From positions 58,575,896 to 58,639,895 of the forward strand of contig NC_087068.1 of the NCBI RefSeq assembly GCF_963678635.1: a DNA stretch of 64,000 nt, in the 5' to 3' direction. The notes beneath the pieces are model-generated. The model did no database searches. It saw only the letters and a program-made list of their open reading frames with translations, and had not been told where the DNA came from. Positions 1-10,800 of the stretch are shown one piece after another (position 1 is the first letter of the stretch; each line of letters starts with the position of its first letter). Source of the stretch: Symsagittifera roscoffensis (Eukaryota > Xenacoelomorpha > Acoela > Convolutidae). The position numbers and the translations under genes were made by a program.

Positions 1-830
1 TACGCTATTTTTCTCGATTAGTTGCAACGCAAGGAAATAATGATCTACACAGAGGCAAAGTGGAGCTACGCACCGCATGTGATACAAACAGACAGTTGGA
101 AAAGAAACAATGAACGCAAGTTAACAGAAAAAACACTGACTTGTTATTTTTTCTCAAAAAATCTCATCTTTCGATATTCAAAGAAAAAATAGATGCCCTC
201 AAAGCGTTTCGAATTTTTAGAACACTACATGATTGGCATTTTTTAGATTAAATCAATCCAATTTGAGAAAACTGGATCAAAAAATACTTTTTTTTTCGCT
301 GGAAAATCTAAAAACTGAATTCCACTTTCGAAACTAGAAGTCGATCACGTTTTTCAGGATAGTGGAGTTTGACTTCCTCTTCAGAAACGAAATGAACTGA
401 ACTTGAAAAGAAATATCAAAAGTCAAGCCGCGAAAAAGTTTTGGCTTTTGACTCAGAGGCGGAGCGGAGCTTCGCACCACTTGCGATACAACACAAACTA
501 AACAACTCAAGTAACAGATGAAAAAAAAAATAGATGAACTAAAATGTTCGTATGTCTCGATGACGAACACCTAGATCCAAGCTTAAGCTGGAGGTACGTG
601 TTTGATATTTTTTGAATTTGCTACACTGATGACGGAAGAAATGCGTGATTTCAAAAACTGAACTTTGCCCAAAACCTTACTTGTTTGTCTACTAAGATAA
701 GTACGTAGAACGAAAGCTTTTATAGGTTTTGAAATTTTCCCAAAGACCTAACGTTTCTCTGATACAAAATTAATGAGTAGCCGCTTCTGAAGGAAAAACT
801 GCGCAACCGCTGCTTCTTTCGTTGAATTTT
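1..830. other. AT-rich flank, no supported gene
   Basis: This AT-rich stretch has no open reading frame with recognisable features. It carries two copies of a short dispersed motif related to GAGCTTCGCACCACTTGCGATAC (about 66-92 and 467-493); a third, more diverged copy lies near 3722-3745. No splice-site and codon pattern convincing enough to call an exon was seen. Confidence 0.5.
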
Positions 831-1625
831 TCATCTCATATTTGATCGGGGTTAAAGAAAATTCAATAAGTTTCTAAAAACCTGTCAAAGTTCAAAAAAT
901 CCAAAATCCCTAATTGTTTTCAGCTAAAAGTAGGTAGTAAAGCAGAGAAGATTCCCAAAATCGAGTTTCTCCATTGAACAGTGAACCTAAAACTTGGCAG
1001 CGTGATTTTCGAGTAAAGTCAAAAAACTTCTAAAAAACGGGCAAAGTTTCAAAACTTTCACTTGTTTGAAGGCCATAACTTTTTCAAAAAAAAAACTGGG
1101 CGTAGCATTATATAAAAGTGAGCTTTCAACAACCTGTTGTTGATTAAACCTATGATATCAGATTTGGCTGGAAAGTTTTCGAGAAACGCTCAAAAACGGC
1201 CAACAAATCAGATAGTTGATATTTCCGAGAATCATAGATTTTTGTTTAAAAAACTGAATTGCCCGCTTATGCAAAAAAGATTCACCCAGCCTGTAATTTC
1301 GATTGAATTCAAAAAATCAGATTTGGCAGGGTAGGTCTCGAGAAAAGTCAAAGAGTTTCAAAAAACGATCAAAAAATTAAAGGCCATAAATTTTTGTGTC
1401 AAAAGAATTTGAGCTTTCACAACCAGTTCTTTAGATTGAACTCAAAATCCCAGATATGGGAAGGTAGTTTTCGGTAAAATTTAGGAAAGAAAACAAGCGA
1501 AAATTGGCTTTTCCGAGTACGATAACTTTTTGTATAACTAAATTAGGGGAGCGTTTCAAATCCGCACTATTCATTAAAACAAAAATGATGAATTTGGTAT
1601 GCTAGTTTTTAAGAAAAAAAAATTG
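830..1625. repeat. degenerate tandem repeat array, about 4-5 units
   Basis: Several similar blocks follow one another. Each contains, in loose order, a GGCCATAACTTTTT-like phrase, a GAGCTTTCA phrase, a run such as CAGATTTGGCWGG, a TAGTTTTCGAGAAA phrase and a CAAAAAACG tail. Units are roughly 130-190 bp and heavily diverged. Small reading frames inside it (such as 1137-1334) are by-products of the repeat. Such old decayed repeats are common in nematode intergenic DNA; the organism assignment is inference. Confidence 0.5.
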
Positions 1626-3962
1626 TATCAACAAAATCGGTGACTTATTTCTCCCACAGTCATTTTCGAAGGCTGCAGACAAAGGAGTGTTAAAACTAAG
1701 AATAGGGCAAAACTTGTATTGACGTATAACAAGACACAACGACCATCTGAAAGAAAACTAATGTGATATTACAGATTAACAAGGAGTAAAGGAAAAAGAG
1801 ACCAGGAGGGTATGCAGGCACACAAGGGTGTAAGTGGTCTTTATATGGATATCCCAATCCCATACATTTAAATAAAACTTACGAAGCGGAAACAAGGCCG
1901 ACAATCTTTGAGCAGGCACCAGTTGAGTCGAAAAAAAATTTGTAAAACACGTAAAAAAAGTTCCACGCCCCCTCTGAAAATACCCTCTAGTAACTGGCAC
2001 CCACACAGTAGTTAAAATTGTTTTTTTTTAAATTGAGCATGTCAGTTGAAATTGAGCATGAAATTGAGAAGTGGTTCAAATGATTTTGTTAGACTAGTTG
2101 TTAACTAGAAAAAAAGTCTATTCCGATTTGGTAATGCTTGCTAATCGCAAGCGTAAAAAACTGCGAAAAAGTTTTAGCGAACGTTTCGACAAACGTGGTA
2201 GGGCTTAGAGGCTAGCGGCCGAACAATACAATCAAAATAATACAGTGCAAAAATATTGAGCGAATGGCTGGGACCCATTCGCAGCTCCTAGCTCATCATA
2301 TCCGGAAGGTGACCATTAAGATGGTTATACTACAATCAGTACATGTCAAATCAGTTCAACATCATAAAATTCCTGATTTGTGTTCACCTTTGAAGAAGCG
2401 GCTTCTTCTAGGAGACAGTATTATTGAAAACTTTTTGTAGAATTACTTTTCTTTCTAGAAGTTAAGCAACAGTGAAACTAGTAAAACAAAATACTTCATA
2501 ATTTGCCAGGGTGTACGCATACGTAAAAGACAACAAAAATTGCGTTTTGCTATGTATTAGTCAGATACCTTGAACAAAGTCAGCAGAATGTTATAATAAA
2601 ATATAGCCAACACTCTCGGTGCGCGCGCATCATTTTCTAGAAACAGAAATATGGCAAAAGCCAACCGTATTTCAAGGCCTAAAACCAAGTTAATGATCGC
2701 AACAACAAATTCCCATAGGCTCATTAAGATGACAATTATTAACACCATAAGTAACTACAATGTTATTTGCGCACAGCATGGCCAGACAAACAAGCCGAAA
2801 TTTTTATGAAACGGAATACTTCACGTTTGAAAACAAAAGTAGATCCTGTCAGATTCGAACAAAAGGATCTTGGCCGTCCCAGGCATATTTGTTACGTGCA
2901 GACAAAAGTGCCGGAGATGCAAACAAATTTGAATTTATTATGAACTGAACTTAAATTTACCATTTCTAATTTTGACCATTCAGTGAATAAACTTATTAAC
3001 GAAAAAAATTCTGGTGCCCGATTGTAATACCCTTGCTGATCACAAAGATAGAGATATTTCAATGATCCAATTAAAACGAGACCATGAAAAAGCATCTAGA
3101 CATTCCATATAATTCTAAATTTTTACACAAAAGGAAGTTTGATGCACGAAAAGTCAGCTTGCTTGAACCATAATCGTTAAAAAATCAGTCTATTCTGCAT
3201 CGCTTAACCCAATTGAGGTAAATGCTAGTCCAAGACTCAATCGACAAATTTTAAGAAAAAAGGTTCAATTCTTAGCACAAAACACTATCATTTTTTTTGC
3301 ATAGAGTAATATTTCAAATGAATGTATTTTTGACTGAGGGTGTTTCAGTAACAGGAAATTGAAGAAAATGATTGTGACACTGATGAGCTCACCTGGCAAA
3401 ATTATGATGAGAAGGGACAAAATCCAGCTCCGAATCTGCAGAAGCAGATTTTTCCATAGAAGCAGAAGGAATTGCTTGAAGGCATTTGCTTTTTTCTGCT
3501 TCATCTCAGAGAAAAAAGCAGTGTACTGTACAATAAATTTTTAGAACTAATAATTTGTCATTACTTCTCTGAAAAGAAGGAAACTCATATAACTTAGGAG
3601 AATGCCATTGGCTGAAAAAAAAAGAAATTGTAGCTGCCGACAGAAAACGTTTAGCTTCGCGTCATTTGCAAAATACGATGAAAACAGACGGACAGATTGT
3701 ATAATCAAAACAGATGGAAGCTGAGCTTCGTGACACTTGCGATACAGAGAGCCACCGAGTTTTAAAAAATAAAAAACATGCCCAAATTTCATGTTTGTCT
3801 CAAATGAAACGCCTTCTGATGAGAACCAGAGGCAAAAAACAGTGGCCAGGTTTAAATCAGCATTAAAAATTAGCAAATGGGAAATATGCTGACAAAATTG
3901 GGTAGACACCTGTTGAGCCGAGAGAAATGACAATTTGAGAATGCATTAAAATAGTAAATTCT
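1626..3962. other. gene-poor AT-rich DNA
   Basis: I see no recognisable gene. Short frames at 2557-2748 (hydrophobic), 3265-3504 and 3547-3933 have no motif, no recognisable homology and no supporting splice context. A diverged third copy of the dispersed CACTTGCGATAC motif lies near 3722-3745. Confidence 0.45.
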
Positions 3963-3999
3963 GTGCCAGTCGGTCATATTCTGATGTTAATCTTGATTT
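3962..3999 (+). repeat. left part of an old LTR split by element 1
   Basis: From 3962 the plus strand reads TGTGCCAGTCGGTCATATT, the usual start of this LTR superfamily, and runs to CTTGATTT. The LTR text resumes right of element 1 at 25884 with TTTTGGGGG, as in the LTR at 63437 where CTTGATTTTGGGGTG is continuous. Element 1 therefore landed inside a pre-existing related LTR in the opposite orientation. Confidence 0.7.
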
Positions 4000-4898
4000 T
4001 GTAACATTCGTCTACTACAGTCACACATGAGGCTTAAGAAAAATAGGCCCTATAACCACTGGCTCAAGGGTCAGGGACACTATCTCTTGTGTTTTCCCAC
4101 CTCAAGAACGGTCGGAGCCAGTTCGGTTCGCTTGTGACATGAGACTACGACCCGTTACAGCTTAAAGGCTACTACTAAAATATCCCCCCACTCTAGAATT
4201 AAGAACGTCCCCATACTTAGGTCTCTAGATACCCAAAATACATGAACGCCGTTAAAAACCGGGTTGGAACAATCCGTTAAGTTACTTTTTATTAGACAGT
4301 GGAACTTTGATCCATTTCAGATGGATCAACCTAAAACTCGCCTCACCTCAACATAACAATTACAAAACACACTCTAGAATTTAAATTTGTACTCACATAG
4401 CAGCACGCTCAAGAATTGGGAAATGATCCAGTTGGTAACTAACTCAAGAAATAAATAACTAAAAGAAGTTTAATGTTTTATAGTTTGTACGACAAGGATA
4501 AGTCTATGCTCTAGAATTTGAGTTCTCATGGACCGTTGGGACACTCTAGTTGTCCGCCTTTCCGCTGAAGGTTCACTCTGGTCCAGCTTTAGAATAGAAC
4601 TCCAGACACGACTATCCAACTCGTGGGAATACGCTTGTTTCTGTTTCGAATAGGACAGCTCTACTCTTGTTCACTATGATGGAAATTGCGAATAGCAATT
4701 TCCCACTCGTTTTTATCTGACTACTTTCCCGCAATTGTTCTAAAATTGTTCTGATTTCTTTTTCTGATTTTCAGTTATCGCGAGAAAATCGTGCATGACA
4801 TGTTCCATTCGAAATTTTGAAAAATTAAATTTCACTTCAAAATCAAGTATTTTCTGCTCTCCTCAAGGTCAAACTTCCAAATATGACCGACTGGCACA
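4000..4898 (-). repeat. 3' LTR of element 1
   Basis: On the plus strand it starts TGTAACATTCG and ends GACCGACTGGCACA; on the coding strand it starts TGTGCC and ends GTTACA. It matches 24985-25883 over its full 899 bp. It holds the same TATA-like box, AATAAA and hairpins as the 5' copy; the first hairpin is at 4309-4327. Confidence 0.95.
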
Positions 4899-4910
4899 TA
4901 CTCCCCGGAC
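4899..4910 (-). promoter_or_regulatory. 3' polypurine tract of element 1
   Basis: On the coding strand GTCCGGGGAGTA lies directly before the 3' LTR start TGTGCC. The same 12 bases precede the 3' LTR of element 2 (50259-50270). Position and purine core CGGGGAG fit the plus-strand primer used in reverse transcription. Copies of the motif also lie inside pol. Confidence 0.8.
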
Positions 4911-5328
4911 TCGAGATCGATGTCCTCATCGCGCGCTGTCTTCTGCCAGTGAGTCCCAGAAAAACCGAGTGTTGCTCAAGATACAGTGCCAGTGGTCATT
5001 TACAGAAGTTTGCAGCAGATTTAAGATTATCTACACCCCAAAATTCACGACCATTTAAAATTTTCACACTATTGCCAAACAGCAACCAAAATCTGCATTT
5101 ACCTGCACCTTTGAATTTTCGCTTTTCAAGCCAATCATTTAAAAATCTCCTCTGTCCTATTCAATCAGGAAATTGTCATGCAGCATTTTGATTTATATAA
5201 TAGATATAGTATATTAGTAACAATATTTACTTTGTTAAAATTTCTTTTTCGTGAATCCAAGTTCCACTCGGATTCACACTCAAGCCCCCCTTCCCTCTCA
5301 AGACTCAAGATCCATCCGATTTGCCCAT
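4911..5328 (-). other. 3' untranslated segment of element 1
   Basis: This AT-rich stretch lies between the end of the 836-aa frame and the polypurine tract. No frame or repeat of note was seen. Small frames such as 4883-5191 on the opposite strand lack any feature. Confidence 0.55.
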
Positions 5329-7839
5329 TCATCTCGTGCTCTTCGCCTTGGAGGTACTGCATCCTGAAGTGCTAGATGCGGCAAACTGTCTCAACAGTTC
5401 CTCTTCATCATCGGAACTAATCACAATCTCCTCCCAAGCCTTCAGCTGTTCATAGGATCGCATCCATTCTCTCTGCTCCTGCAATCTCTTTGCTTGGTTG
5501 GGTAGTGCCTTCACCCTAGCTTCTCGGTTCAAGCAAAAGGAGTTGTGCAGGCTCAAGCTCACGTTCTTCGCCAGGTCTTCCTCTAGTATCGACTCCCTCG
5601 CTTTGGTGTTGTCTCTAGACATCTTACCCACTCTCTTCCATCCCGTCGTGATCGCATTACGATGGGTTAGCAGGGGTCTCTTGAAAGCTTCCGGCCCAAT
5701 CTCGGCCTGGAACTGTCGATACTCCTTTTGATGTTTTCTCATGTGATCTTTCGTTGCCCTGTACAACCAAGACGTCAGTGTCGCCCGAAACCATGGAAAG
5801 TACCTCAAGCGACTCCATACGTGCCTGACTTCCGTTGGTATGGCGAATACTTTGCACGCAGTCTCAAACAACTCAAGTCTCCTGCTGTAGTCTATCGCGT
5901 ATATTGACTCAGCCGTTGGCGTCGTCGCCTCCCGATACTTCGTTATGTTCTCTTCTATCCATCTCAGAGCTAACATCGTACTCACTACTAAGAGCGTCAC
6001 CTTCTGCCGGTGATCCGGTAGTCCGATCGACCGAATCTCTTCCACATCCCACACCAGGCAAAGGTTCTTGTGATCTGGATACCACACCGTTTGTGCCAAA
6101 CAGTGGCATGGGCATTCCCCATGAGAGATCTCAATGCTCCTGAGATTACGCTCCCCTGAGGCTTCCAAGAGAGGCTCAAGCTCCATCATTTTCTCGTGCA
6201 TCGTGTCGTTGTCTTCCAGGTTCGGAGTACTTCCCACAGGTTTCCCGATCACGTTTTGTCTCTCGTGATCGCTTGTGTTTTCTCTTTCCAACTTCAGAAG
6301 ATCTTCTCCCCAGATTTCGCTTAAGTCATCTCTCAATTCTTTTGGTACTGTCCCTTTGATTTTTCTCAACAACTTGTGCGAGTGATGCGACATCCGAGCC
6401 AACCTCACGCACTTGGGCACTGAGAAGGCCTTATCCACCAGTATTCTCTGGCTGGACACTTCCACCATCGCCATGTGTAGCGGGTAGTGACTTCCGCACA
6501 AGTTGGCCATCATTGACCCTATCAGTGATTTCGCGTTCAATGGCAAGCCATAAGCTTCGCTCAGGGGAAATCCCATTTCCGCCTCAAGACCAACTTTCCA
6601 GCTCCGGATGTGTTTTTGAGTCACCTGCAACACCCCGGGCCATGATTCTACGCTCAACGCCGTCACTAAATGATGTTCAGACTCCAGTCTCTCCAGTGCC
6701 TGCAGACCACACATTCTCGAGAAGAATCCGAGAGCTGTCGCTATATTCACCGTGGTTCTCGCGTAACATTCCGCTATTATTTGCACTTCACTTTTCTCCC
6801 TTTCTGTGATGTCTTCGAACCAAGTGACCAGGTCTTCTTTTTGAAACGACAGTATCCTGACGCATGACCGTCCATCGCAGATGTGCTCTCCGTTCCCACA
6901 CGTCGAATCCAGACAGCTACCCGGCTCCAATTTCTTTGCTGACCCGGGGTCGCTCGTCCTTTCGCTTGGCTCTTGCATCTGGGGTGTGATTAGCTTATGT
7001 AGCACACTCAACTTCGCCAGATCTTCATCTTCCGTTGGGGCTAACCTCACTCGCTCGGTGGTTTCCTCGATTAGACTCGCATGGGGATGTGGACACCAGG
7101 AGGGTCTTAGTAGCTTCCATATCACTCCCAAGTTCGTGGTTAACAAGCCATTTCCACCGCCCATGTTCACTTCAACTCTCTTGTTTGAGCGCGGTATGCT
7201 TATCACCTCTGGTGTTTTCTCAAGAATCAGGCCCAGGCTCGGCCCCTCTTTCTCCACTGCGTCTATCTCCATTATCCTTTCTGTCCAAAACTTCAGTAGC
7301 TCCGCTACCTCATGGTTTCTGTGGGCTCCTCCAGCTTCCGAGTCTAAGAAGGGATTGTAGGCTATTCCCATCACTCCAGACACATATTGGTATTCCCCCT
7401 TCTCACTGAGTCTCGAGTACTGTTCTGACGAGGCCAGGTTACGGTGAACATCATGTTCTTCCTCGAACTTCTTATTAGAGAACCTCCGTACCTCGTCCAG
7501 CTTTCGATGGTTCTCTAAGGATAGTCTGGAACCATCTTCTTTCTCTATTCCTGTACTCTGATATACGTTCAAGATGATCGTTGAGACTCTTCTCTCCATG
7601 GTTTTACTTCCACTTGCTCTCTGGTGGCATGCCAGGATGGTGCTATCAGACATCATTGACATTGTCCATCTCAAGAAACATGTGGCATCTTTTCTCCTAG
7701 CCAGGCTCAAGCCTGAATTGTCCCTGGCCACGTGTTGCATCAGTGCCTGATACACCTCCATCTTCTTGCTTCCCAACTTCAGCCTGTCATACGAGGTCAA
7801 TGTCTCCAACTCTATTCCCACCAGACTCCAGGTGAACAT
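5329..7839 (-). CDS. ORF3 of element 1: Cys/His-rich protein, 836 aa, unknown function
   Basis: This frame begins with an ATG that directly follows the TAA ending the 2122-aa frame, in the same frame, so it may be a separately started protein or the C-terminal part of a 2959-aa product. I do not recognise the family. Residues 309-326 form a C-x4-C-x4-H-x-C-x4-C cluster, also present in element 2, and a second conserved motif PCHCL-x-Q with WYP lies near residues 576-587; both look metal-binding. Other conserved blocks read AFSVPKCVRLARMS (about 471-484) and GYVSG/GIAYNPFL (about 151-165). The tail is acidic and Ser-rich. In element 2 the homologous part is fused to the upstream domain without a stop. 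No signal peptide or clear membrane segment is visible. Confidence 0.85.
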   Translation of the reverse strand: MFTWSLVGIELETLTSYDRLKLGSKKMEVYQALMQHVARDNSGLSLARRKDATCFLRWTMSMMSDSTILACHQRASGSKTMERRVSTIILNVYQSTGIEKEDGSRLSLENHRKLDEVRRFSNKKFEEEHDVHRNLASSEQYSRLSEKGEYQYVSGVMGIAYNPFLDSEAGGAHRNHEVAELLKFWTERIMEIDAVEKEGPSLGLILEKTPEVISIPRSNKRVEVNMGGGNGLLTTNLGVIWKLLRPSWCPHPHASLIEETTERVRLAPTEDEDLAKLSVLHKLITPQMQEPSERTSDPGSAKKLEPGSCLDSTCGNGEHICDGRSCVRILSFQKEDLVTWFEDITEREKSEVQIIAECYARTTVNIATALGFFSRMCGLQALERLESEHHLVTALSVESWPGVLQVTQKHIRSWKVGLEAEMGFPLSEAYGLPLNAKSLIGSMMANLCGSHYPLHMAMVEVSSQRILVDKAFSVPKCVRLARMSHHSHKLLRKIKGTVPKELRDDLSEIWGEDLLKLERENTSDHERQNVIGKPVGSTPNLEDNDTMHEKMMELEPLLEASGERNLRSIEISHGECPCHCLAQTVWYPDHKNLCLVWDVEEIRSIGLPDHRQKVTLLVVSTMLALRWIEENITKYREATTPTAESIYAIDYSRRLELFETACKVFAIPTEVRHVWSRLRYFPWFRATLTSWLYRATKDHMRKHQKEYRQFQAEIGPEAFKRPLLTHRNAITTGWKRVGKMSRDNTKARESILEEDLAKNVSLSLHNSFCLNREARVKALPNQAKRLQEQREWMRSYEQLKAWEEIVISSDDEEELLRQFAASSTSGCSTSKAKSTR

Positions 7840-10800
7840 TTATTGTCCCGCAGTTCTAACGAAGGGATTCGCCATTAGTGGCGGTGCTGATGAGGATGTT
7901 CTCATCGCCTCTTCAAAATGATCCTTCAACAAACTCTGCCAGGACCTCTTCAGATGACTTGCCATCTCTATCTTATTAACCTCGGCTTTTTGCTGGGTGG
8001 CCCAATTGCGTCGCCTGCGAGCTATTCCACTGTCCAACTTCTTCAAGCAGTCCTCCATTTCCTTCAATGTTTCGAGGGCCACCCACCACGTCCGGGAAGT
8101 GTTCCTCGTCTTGTTTCTCTCCAATGGATCACTCGTCACTTGTTTGCCCATGTCCTGATGTGCCTTCGAGATCCATTCTTTGCCGATCTCCACTTCCCCT
8201 ACCTGTCCGTTCGTTGAACCTCTCTTCACGTTTACCTTCTGAGGCTTGAAGTCTTCTTCTGACGTCGAACTGGTGGGAACCTCTATTTCCTTTTCTACTT
8301 CAAGTGGTTTCCTGAGCTCCGAGCTGTTCTTGTATGCCGCCGTCTTGCATCGGGCCAAAACGATGGGCGCCGTCTCTCTCAAGTTTCCTTCCGAAACAGC
8401 ATCCACTGAAGGACTACCCCATCCTTCCACTTCTCTCTTCCTCTTGCGAGTCTTCACCTCTCTGCTCGAGGGTGTTGTGGCTATCATCATTGATTCGACC
8501 TCTCCATCCACTTCTTCCAACTCTTGCCTCCCCCCTGCTCGAGCCTTAAGGATATTAGTACTTTTAATCATATTACTAGTCCCAACCTTATCCCTTTTTA
8601 TATCATCAACCATTTTATCCACAGTTTTTCGTTTCAGAGTAGAGCTGTCCTCACATTTCTCTTTTCTAGTCTTCGATCGTGCGTTCCTCAGCTCCACTAG
8701 CTTGTTCAGCAGCTCTTTTCTTGCTTTCTCATCCAGGCCCGTTCCTATCAGGAGCGGTTCCCCGAATCTCACTACTGCGTCCCACAGTTCCTTCTTGAAC
8801 TTGTCCAGCGTCGTCTCGCTGCCCACTTCTCGATTGAATTCCTCCAGGAACTCCTGCCAAGCGTCATCCTCGAGAGATCCCAAGAATATGTCCCTATTCC
8901 CTTCGAACGTGTTCTTCTCCCTTTCCTCCGAGCTCAAGAGTAACATCCCCATATTGAAGGTTTCACCTGCCAATGGCAACTCTAGGTTCTTCCGTGGAGA
9001 CGGAATCAGGGGTGGTGTGGCAGTATCTGCCCAATTCTCCTCGCTCAAATCTTTCAACAGCTCTTGAGTGGTGAGCTCCTCCCCTGATGGCCCTGGTTCA
9101 GGCGTATTCCCCACTTCCATGTCTTCACCAGCTTCACTGAGAGTTTCATCCATACTCTCTTCTTCTGACTCATGTCTCCTTCTCTCGAGAATTTTCTTAA
9201 ATCGGTCCTCGACGGGTCCGCTCCTCTTGTCTCCAGGTGTGTCCACGGACAGTGGTGATGGTGTCGCGGGATCCAGCTTTTTGTATTCCGTCAGTGCTAC
9301 GTGCAGTTGACCTGCTGCATCTAGTTCTGTTCCTTCCTGTCTTATTTCCACCTGTTCCAAGCCATAGGGCGCCTTATATTTTCTCGTGGCAAATTTCATG
9401 TCGTCCACCAGTGCGACGTGTCCCTCCATCACGATCATCCTGCCATCATCCCATATGGGTAGCATATTCTCAAGTCCTTCCTTCTCAAGAGTCCTCAAGA
9501 CTTTCCGCACCTCATATCCAGGGGGCTGCGAACCTCTACTCTTTTTCGCTTGCGTCGTCCACGAATTTACCTTCATCTCGCTGGTATGGAAGTAGACCGC
9601 CGCCGTGTAGCCAATGAACAGGGGGTCCCAGCCATCAGTGAAATCCTTCTGCATTTCCTCCGCCCTCATCCTCGCCATTATGGAGGGAACTACCAAGGGA
9701 CTATTCATTCCTAAGGTCATCCTCCTGACTATTGGGAACTCAGGCATGGTTGCCGGGAGGATTTCTTTCTCCATTATGGTCTCTAGCTCCCTCTTCACCA
9801 GTGCGAAGCACTCCTTCCAGGCAGGAATTCTCAAGATTTCTCGTCCGTCCGCCGTCAATGGGTTCAAGTTCCAGAATTTGGGATACATTTCAATAGGGCC
9901 CTCTCGCTTGCCTCCCATTCTGCATTGCATTTGTCCCCTGAAATTGCACACCATCATCTCAGCATCTTTCACTTTTCCGAAGAGTACCGTGTTGCTCATA
10001 CGCGCCCTGAGCACTTCCTGCTGACACCAATTCAGCGCTGCACCATCCAGTACGCTGATGAGACTCAAGTGCGTCACCGAGTGACGATACGTTATCACCA
10101 GGGGATCTGGAAACGCGTACGTCACTGCCGGACCATAGATGCAGGTCACCACCTCCTCCAGACCTCGGATTATCCCCATTGGGTCCGACCTCATTGCCAG
10201 ACACAGGTCCGTCAACAGAGGCATCCCTCTGTTCGCCTTCTCCCATTCTTCTCTCGAGGTTGGGTTCTCATCTTCACCCGTCATGTATCGATTCTGCATC
10301 ATGAGGTATTGCACCAGTAGTGTCTTCAACCCTGCGGCGCACTTGTAGGAGCTGGTTTCAATGCTCGTGTGGACTCTCCCCATAGACAGAGGTTCTCCAT
10401 ATTCCATTAACCGATGAAACGACACCAATTCCCCATGGGTCAAGAGCACTAGTGCCAGGTACCCATCAACTCGAAGTGTCTCCACTCCCCGACTAAACAT
10501 ATATGCTGGACCCATATTGAACAAGTATCTGGGGTAGACCAAATACAGGGCCAAGAGCAGGCTGATGGGCATGCCCAGTATCTCCTGCACGAAGGCTCCG
10601 AAGATAGTCGCCGTGGTGCCGAACACTCCTGCCAAGAATTCTCTCTCCCAGCAAGGACTCAAGAACTTGAGAATCTCGTAATCTCTCCTAGTCTTCAATT
10701 CGCCGTTGGCGTGCTCTCTCCAAAATCCTCCAATCGTCACTTCATTGGCGGCCGAGACAAATCTAACCACCGTCATGTCTCTCCTTTCAGCTAGCTCCAG

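Noticed and set aside
2557-2748. Small hydrophobic protein
   Set aside because: 63 aa, AT-rich, no start context, no conservation visible; probably chance.
3547-3933. 128-aa minus-strand protein
   Set aside because: No motif and overlaps dispersed repeat sequence; could be chance or exon fragment, not supportable.
8246-9067. 273-aa frame on the plus strand, and other plus-strand frames within 5-23 kb
   Set aside because: They lie opposite the long element 1 frames and are Ser/Leu-rich shadows of them, without motifs of their own.
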